This document shows positions 12,601 to 21,600 of a DNA stretch of 64,000 nt, in pieces. Location: NCBI GenBank assembly GCA_035048485.1, contig CM068581.1:8445430-8509429 (forward strand), given 5' to 3'. Numbering within the stretch: the stretch's first letter is position 1; every line of letters starts with the position of its first letter. Position numbers and translations under genes: made by a program. Origin of the DNA: Pteria penguin (Eukaryota; Mollusca; Bivalvia; Pterioida; Pteriidae). The notes beneath the pieces were generated by a model. It saw nothing but the letters and a program-made list of their open reading frames with translations. It did not search any database and was not told the DNA's origin.

Positions 12601-15600
12601 CCATATATCTTTACATGTTAAAGTAACACCATGTAGTATGTGTATGATAATGTCCCCACATGGATTGTGGGTTGTATCCAGGGATTAATTTGGCTATATT
12701 CAACTATAATAGTCTGTTTAAATAGTGATATTTCAGCTACATGTGTGTGATGTCTTTTTGTCCTGCTACCAGTATCAAACAGCAGCTATTCTGATATTAC
12801 GGTTATTTTTGGTGCCGAGTCTTAGTGTAAAATGCTATCCGACATACCGGTATGGTTCTGTTGGATGGAACAGACCCCTTCATGTATATGTATATCCCCT
12901 GGTGCGCGGTTCGAACTTACAACTTGGAAGTACTCAATCCTATATTACATCCGAAGGCCAAATTGAATGCACTTTATAATATCAAATACAAATTGCATGA
13001 ATATTTTAATGATATTTTTAGGAAATGCTGTTAGTGTAACTGTTCATCACAAGCAGGCCATTTTGATGTATTAAATATTTTTCAACATTTGTTTCCCAAC
13101 ACTTAAAAATACAGACAGACTTAATCAGGCTTAAAATACCTTCTAATTTCTATTGAAACGGTCGGCTCATACCTTATGAGCCGACCGTTTCAATAGAAAT
13201 TAAATACCTTCTAGCCTCAAGGTGGTAGTTGGTCGCATGTCTTCGACATGGTCATGAGTACATCGAATGCTGACTTGGCTGCTGCTGTTTCTGTCGATTC
13301 CTTGGGCTGATCTTTCATTAGCACATATAAGAACCGTATGCCCATGTCGTAAAAATCGCCGAGAGGCATATCAAAGTTTACCTCCGTACCAGAAGCCAAA
13401 ATCGGACAGCTCATCAGAGCAGATAGTTCTTATAGCACTGTTGATGTTGCCCTTTATAAATTTATTGAGAATCGGCTGTGTGGCCCCTTCTTTGCCGACC
13501 TGAAACCCTATCCATCGCGCCATTTCGTCTCGATCGCAATGTTAATGAGTTTGCTTTTCACACAAACATAATCACCGAACTCCAAAACGCTCACGCGAAA
13601 GAGATAAAATAACAATACATGTTTAAATCTGTAACAGTCCGGCAAAATTCCGATGATCGGAAGAAAAAAATGTATTTTTAGTACGTTTTATTTTTTTTCC
13701 AATCGTAGTAAAATTAGGGTCGGCGGATCCGTAAAACTAAGAATTAAAATTTTGTCGCCCTATAATTTAGAATAAGATTTCTTACAGGCTTTTTGTACTG
13801 GTAACAAATAAGTGGAGGTTCTAAATTCTCAAAATATTGGGGGATTTTAGATGTAACTCTATGATCACGGAAAATATTAGAAATGTTAAGTAGATCGAAG
13901 TCTTTATTAATAAATTTAATTTTGAGAAATTGCTGCTTGGGTGGAAGAGACGAAATACGAGGAAACAGTTTATTATATGAAAATAAAATAATCAAATTGA
14001 GTTTATATCAATCAGAATTGCGTAAACTTCGAAGATCAGCTTCGTCCAGGATAGATTTCAATTTATTAACCGGAATAGAGGATTTTCGTTTGTAATGCAG
14101 TTCATGGTGTCGACTAAAATCAAAATGACATTCGTCACACAAGTGGTGTCTTAATCGGTTTACAGGCCCAGCTTCCTCTTCATCAAGTCAGCATCAATAA
14201 GTGTCGTTAATCGGTTTAATTTCCCTCTCAGCACAATAGTATAAGCGTATTCTTCTATGGTTATCAACACCGGAAAAAATTGTTGATTCAGGAGAATCAA
14301 ACGACTGAAATAAGAAGGGTTGGGGTGGAATAATGATCGGTAAAGTTACATGTTCCATTGAAGTATAGAGTGTATTTATATATTTGTAAATACCTCTTGA
14401 TGTTTTAACTATTGTTTTTACTTTAATCTAAATTGCCCCTTTGATTGTAAACTCCTTTTAACAAAAGCTTTACTGTTTAGCTGAAGCTTTATCACTATGT
14501 ATAATAATGATCGCATAAAATATTGGGCATAATTCTGAGTTATTGTTCGAATCGCTAGCGTTTTCACATATGTGGCAACATGAGATGCTACATGTGTCTG
14601 ATTCACGTGTAAACACATTTATGTTTCAGAACAATTTACATGACAAAAGGTCTTTTAATAACTTAGATTCAATTCACATGGTGATTAGCTCCGATAGCTC
14701 TTTTCCTTCAATTATGTAAAGCACTAGATTTTCTCATGAATAATATTTTTGTGCAATTTGATGGCAAGATATATCAACAAATAGTTGGGATTCCTATGGG
14801 TACTAACTGCGCGCCTCTGATAGCAGATTTATTTCTTTATTGTTATGACAGGGATTTTATGGTTTCTATTCAAAAATCAAAACGTTTTGACCTCATTGAC
14901 AAATTTAATAATACTTGCAGATATCTGGATGACATTTTGGTTATCGACAACCCTGAATTCGAACAATTTATATCAGAAATATATCCACCAGAGCTCACAT
15001 TTAATAAAGCTACCGTTAATACTTGAGATAAATCTACACCTTTCTTAGATTTAAACATCAAAACTATCAACCACCTAATATATACCAATATTTATGATAA
15101 ACGTGAGGATTTTAGATTTCCTATTGTAAATTTCCCTTACTTGGGTGGCGATGTCCCTCGACTCCCATCATATGGTATCTATATATCTCAATTAGTTCGA
15201 TTTGTCAGAGGCTGCACCGATGTTTTGGACTTTCATAAACGAAATTTACAAATTACTACTAAACTTTTAACTCAGGGTTACATATCACAAGCTAAGAAAA
15301 ACATTCGGCAAATTCTTCAGATCCGATAATGTTATTTTATCATGTAATAAAATAGTCAAACGTCTTCTAAATAGACAATATGATATTGAGATCATCAAAA
15401 AGACTATAGGCCTTGTATTTGGCCCCTCTACAGCCTTATGCAGACTTTTACTTGAACGTTGCACGCTGACTAACAGGGCGGTGGGGACTATATGACGGGC
15501 CTTGTCCAAACCTCATTCAGAGGAGACATGGTCCTGAACCTCGTCCCCTCTGACTGTTGGTCGGGACTCCTACAGATCTAGGGTCTTAGCTCGCTTTCGG

Positions 15601-18600
15601 ACTGGCAGAGCACGGTTTATCATGTTGATGTCGCATATATTTTTATACCATTATGTGTTTTACAATACCTTACGTATTTCTATTTTTATGACCTCTCAAT
15701 ATGCGATACCTGTTGATTTATAAATTTTTAAATGTACGTCCTTTGATTGTTCTGCTGTTACGGTGAGTGGGAAGGTGGGCCCGTAAACCGGTTAACCACA
15801 CCATTTGTTTGGCTTTTGTCAAATTAAATGACCGTCCTAAGTCGGTATCGTAATTGCACTACAATCAAATATTTTTGTAATGTGTTATATGTTCTAGTAT
15901 ATTATTTATATTCATGTATTGTATAGCTCCGTGGTGACTTCTGCCACATAACGGAGCCAGTAACTCCTCTTTTTTCTTTCAATTGCGAGTATGAGTTTAA
16001 AATGCGAAATTAAAGTTATGTGTTTTGCTGTCAGTAAAAAGTGCTACGAAAAGTACATGGGCAACTTGTGATTTTACCGTCATTACATTTCAATGTATAG
16101 GAATACAAACACAGCATCGGTTATGTAAGGAGTGGGAGCAATGCTGCTTTTTTAATAACTTTTGTCTCTTGACTAAATATGAAAACAGTGGAAATTCGAA
16201 ATTAAAGAATACGACCAACCTACAGTAAACTAACCATATGGTAAGCAACCAAATTGCAATATCAAAATAAAAAGAAGCATTTACATTACAAGATCTAAAA
16301 TTTTAAAAAGTAAAAAGTAAACCAATTACTCTCTACATAGATCTCCCAGCCAGTCGGATAAAGTAAAGTTATGCCTAGTTACTTTCACAATTAATGAACA
16401 TCATTTTTATCAATAACTATAAGCAAAACAAAAAAATAATAAAGGCATAGCTTATTATATCCCGGTTGGATTCCTATGCTTCTTTTAAAAATGATGGTTT
16501 GTTTTCGGCTTTTTTTTTTTGCATGGTTTTTTTTTTCTTTTTTATTTTGATTATGCATTTTTTCGGGGAGGGGGGTATTTTTTCTGCGTTTTTTTTATTG
16601 TTGTTTGGGTGTTTGGTTTTTTTTTCTTGTATGTTTATATATATGTGTGTGTGTGTTTCTATACTTTTACAGTTATATTGCTGATTAAATTAAATTCTAA
16701 TAGAATTTAATCTTTCAGGATACAGACATGTTACACACCAAAACAGCGCTATGCCATTAGGTATCGACAAGTTGAACAATGCTGCCCGGGATGGCGAGAC
16801 AATGGTAGTGGCACATGTTCAATACGTAAGATGTCAACCTATTCTGTAGCTATTCAAATATATCATGGTTAAATGCAATATTAACATGTACATGTTCCCT
16901 ATGCTGATTTTCATAATGTCTCTTCGTGAAATGTTTTGATTAAACTAAAATTGTGATTAGGTTTATGTCCTTTCCTTATGTTTGTATTTATATTACATGT
17001 ATATAGTACATTTCGTGAGTGTTCAACTCCTCTCTTAGTTATATATGCGACTGTATCCTTTTGCAATGCCTCACTGTTTTTGTAATTCGATTTTATATCC
17101 GAATAGTAATGTTGCATTTTGTAAATCCTCCCTTTACTATTTTTGTATAGTCATTTGTTTCATGACTTAGGAAATATGATTAAAATGCATTCTCAAAATA
17201 CCATTTTTTAAATTCTCATACTAATTTAATTTGGCGTATGTCGTTGCTTCATTTTTGCGTATGTATTTTAATGGAGATTTCTTCCATCGCTGCTTTTCTT
17301 GTGTAGTACTCAGCATTTGCCAATTTTCTTTGTGTTTTAGGAACGGAATATCTTTGATCTATATGATAGACCATCATTTTGATAACGGATATATAATATA
17401 TATAATATTTAATTCTAAACCTCAATTTAACAACAAAAACTTATAATCTTAATTACTGCCATAGGAATGAAGATGGCGCCTACTTTCGCTACACATACTT
17501 TGGGCTCATTGAAACAAAATTTAGCTAAACTAATCTTTGACAAATATATTGCATTATCATTGGAAATGATATCTTGATGTCTGTATGGTAACGTTACTTT
17601 GGAATATATCATAGAGTAATAGAATGTGTTGTGTGACAAACTACAAGATTTTAATATAAAGTTTCTACGGAAACAAACCCTAAATTTACTTTTGTTAGCT
17701 ACAATGATTATAAAACAAGATAATAAAATTATCACAGATAATAAATAAAAACCAATTTATACAATATTTACACTTTAAGACTCAGCATCTACAATCTTGT
17801 ATAAACTAACCACACTATTTTACGACGTAAATGTAGTTATTTTAAATTTAAAATGAAATTAAATTTTAAGTTACGTAAACTAGGTTTCAGTTAATAATCC
17901 TTCATTCGCAGATTACCTTAGCATGATCTATGCAAGTGAACTGGAGTTCAAAGAAACCACAGAAGGGGTAATTTTACTTCGTATTTAGATATTATGTTGT
18001 CTTTCGGCATTAATGGTCAATTGAACACCTCACTCTATGAAAAGCGTGACGATTTCAATTTCGCTATCACAAACTTTCCTTTCATATGTAGCAACATTAA
18101 ATCATCGCCCGCATACGGCGTATTCATATCACACATTTTTCTTTGTTTTCTGTTTGGTTTTCATTTTCACTAATTTTGTATTCATGATTATCGGAGTTTT
18201 GGTTTGGATTAAGGGGGTTCACATATGCTTTTCAAATAAACATATTTCGTTTGGTTGTTGGTTTTTTCCCCACTAATTTTGTATCCATGATTTTCGGACT
18301 TATGGTTTGAATTAAGGGGGTTCACATATGCTTTTCAAAGAGACAAATTTCGTTGTTTTCTATTTAGTTTTGATTTTCGGATTTACAGTTTGGATTTATC
18401 CATTATCATAACATTTCAACTCTTTCTACTGGGTACATGTGACGGGTGTTGCAAGCAAACAGGAGATGCTCACTCTCCCCGGGCACCTGATCTCACTCTA
18501 TCATAGGAGTTCACATTTACTTTTCAAGTAGATATTTTTCGTTATTTTCTACTTGGTTTTCATTTTCACTGATTTTGTATGTCTTCTGGTTTCATGATAT

Positions 18601-21600
18601 TTCGGACTTATGGTTTGGATTTCTCTATCATTTTTAGGTTCTAATGAATTGGATAATTCTTTACTAGAACGCGAATGTCCTGTTACTGTAATTTATAAAG
18701 GAATTAAATTCAGACAAATAAAAGTAAAAGATAAAAATCAACCAGTAGTATTTGTAATGACTTACAATAATTAAGAAATTTTCACAAAAACATTTTAAAA
18801 TCTAGTAAAATTCTGTATGACGCAAAGATTATTAAAAGCAAAGATATCAAAACAATATCATAAAATACTTAAATCCGACAAATCACAAAAAAACCCTACC
18901 GACTCAAAAACAAAACCCCAACACTAAAACCAAAATTCCAGAAACGTCCCCCCCCCCGCCAAATAAAACCCTAAACAAACAAACAAAGCAAACCAATCAA
19001 AAACCCCCCAAAACATACAAAACAAACAAAAAAAAAAATCCCCATACAAACAAATATAATAAAAAAAACCAAAAATTATATTAATAAAAATAGTAATATA
19101 CTAATAAAAGAAAACATATGCAATATCAAATAACAGTTTAAAGAAAAACTACCTACATGTATTTATATATAATAATAAATATAATATACGGCATTTCATA
19201 TGGTTATAGTAAAGAAGAATACATTTGGCTCAGACAATCTTTAAACAACAAAGTAACTTTTCACAAAAGCAATATAAATTTTCACAAATCGAGTTTTATA
19301 TGTTAGTAGAGATCTTTTCAAATGCAACAGTGTACATAAAGTAATGGGAATTTTAAGATCATTCCTATGTATAAAACGACAACCAGTCAATCACTATAGT
19401 CAGGGAACAAGATTTTAAAAATAAATATTACCCTCCCTTTAATACATATAATCTATGCACAAACAATACAAAAGATGAAATCTTTACCGATATTTGTTGT
19501 CATCCCAGAATGAAACCGTGTGTGCGGCTACGACGCTAGGAAACAGCTGGTAAAGTCACGATGTTCTTTATTTTATCAAAATACATGTATGTTGGCTTTT
19601 TCCATCCTAGAAACTCAATCTGCCAACCTTGTTACCTTACATACTAATAATATAAAAAATAGATAATTTACTTTGGGTATTCATTTATCTTTCTTTTTCA
19701 GTTCATAACTGCGCATATACATAGAAAAAGTGTTTTAATTTCTGTTATGGTACTGGTATGAACCAAATAGTTGTTGCATTAATCGTACAATGTATGTAAC
19801 CGAAAATGGAAAGTAGCATTCTTTTAAGAATACAGTTATACTTTATTTCTATAGTGTTGGTAGCTTATATTCATACTTATCAATGCATATACACATTTTA
19901 ATTGTAAATATCATCTTTATCTTTTACATGCGATTGATTCCCGGTTAAACATGTTTCTACGGCTACTTAGAAACGACTCAGTAACTAATGTATCCATGAC
20001 ATCCATTATTAAATATTCATATAATACACGATATACAAGTCTGATCTATTTTACCACGTTACGAGTGCACTGGAGTACGATTGTATTAGTTGTCGTACAC
20101 CGGGCGCTGCCCAGAATTTTGTGCGTGCATAAAATATTCAGTATTTCCCGATGTATTGCTTACACATTACTTCTCCATATATAACTATATATGGAATTTA
20201 CACAGTTTGACTCTTTCTACTGGGTATATATAACGGGTGTTGCTAGCAAGCAGGAGATACTCACTCTCCCGGGGCACATGATCACACTTCATCATAGGGG
20301 TTCACATATGCTCTTCAAGTAGACATATTTTGTTATTTTTCACTTGGCTTTCATTTTCACTGATTTTGTATGTCCTTTGGTTTCTTGATTTTCGAACGTT
20401 TGTTTTGGTTTTATCCATCATCTTTACATTACACGTTAGACATAAGTTGGCAATGGGAGGTACCGTCCGTTGTGGCGCTTGTGTAACATCGATTGGAGTT
20501 ATCAACCTTAGGACGTCACAATAACGTACTATTGTTGTTTACGCCATGTTTGCTGGAATGTTTTATTTCCTCCCTAAATATAAGGACCGCAGTGAATGGC
20601 GGTATTTACCACTGAGTAGCGTATACCCATAGGCAACGTATTTCCGACGTCCTTAGAACTGATGGAACGTGTTTAAAACGTGTACAGAACGCACGGTTGT
20701 GCTTATATCCTCTAGGTAGTGTTAAGGGCTATAGAGGGGGTCAGGGTCTCAAATGCCACTGCAGATGTTACTGATGACGCATTGGATCCTGCACGAGATC
20801 GACATTGGCCATCATTGTCAGAATAATGGTTAAATGAAGATGGGCATCAGGGCGTGGAGGTGGTAAGAATGAATATTTCGTAGATCGGCCCCTTCCTGCA
20901 TATTTCCTTGATTTCTTTGGAAACATATTGATCGATCGACCTCCACTTCAATAATGACTTTTGTTTTTTAAGAACCGCTGTTTTTATATCTGACGTCATG
21001 TGGTCGTCGAAGTACATCCAACACGCTATGCATAGCTTTAGCATAAGTTAGACTAGCGTTGTGTATGAGTTCGGCATATGTCAAGAACGCTAACATTCGC
21101 TGGGCACACGTTGTCATATACTTGTATAAGCTACATTTACTTTGGGATTGAGTTATTATTAAGTTACTCATACGTATAACATAGTTTATGTATTCGTTCA
21201 GCGCGTTGGCAGTACGTTATATATGCATCCAAAAAGAGCGTCCTCTTGATTTGTTTTAATTCAGCCAAAGCGTATGCCAGCGTGTTGAATAATTATTTCA
21301 TACGTCGGAATAAGTTTTCTAGAGCTTTATAGCGTGACAGGCCCACTACATAGTTGATAGGGATCGTATAGGCACAATATTTTATTTTATTGTTGAGAAA
21401 AAAATCGACATCAGTGTGAAAACAAATAGACTGTACACATCAAATGTCGAAAATTTAAATGCAATAAATAAAATACAATAACTGAAACTGTAATCTGTAG
21501 TATTTCGCATTCATTCTTGATTTACTCTTCTTTCTAGCTGTTTGTTCACTAAATTGTCAAAATGGAGGGTATTGTGACAGCGACAGAGGCAATCCAAAAT

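Larger units (their letters stand above)
11330..13759. mobile_element. TIR-bounded element with spliced gene, unclassified
   Basis: The ends GGCGACAAAATTTTAATT... (11330-11362) and its reverse complement (13727-13759) match at 32 of 33 bases. Inside, the minus strand carries exon-like coding blocks (see 13210-13540, 12372-12552, 11481-11787). It sits inside PLE-A copy 2. No clear target-site duplication remains: the flanks are ...ggacggtaa and ctataattt. No transposase motif is recognised, so it may be a non-autonomous cut-and-paste element or a capture of host exons. Confidence 0.7.
9670..14180 (-). mobile_element. Penelope-like element family A, copy 2 (nested)
   Basis: Minus-strand copy, 5' end at right. 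The order is: 5' leader near 14180; N-terminal zinc-finger-like block ([15 protein letters not shown], about 14090-14140); [18 protein letters not shown] (13744-13995); a 2.43-kb TIR element (11330-13759); N-terminal remainder (11090-11329); a deletion of the RT 5' half; RT C-half (10180-11085); 3' tail (9670-10180). About 170 bp of PLE is also missing at the TIR insertion point compared with copy 1. Confidence 0.75.

Noticed and set aside
13144..13202. microRNA precursor
   Set aside because: Arms are perfect and the loop is only 3 nt, unlike a pre-miRNA; better explained as a snap-back duplication.
16025..16228. Possible extra exon upstream of the EMI half ([14 protein letters not shown])
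   Set aside because: Donor GTAAGG would leave phase 1, and joining to the 16719 exon creates a TGA. The 8495-8617 exon joins in phase instead.
20847..21171. Minus-strand ORFs in the host intron
   Set aside because: Two overlapping frames, no recognisable motif, no splice or start support.
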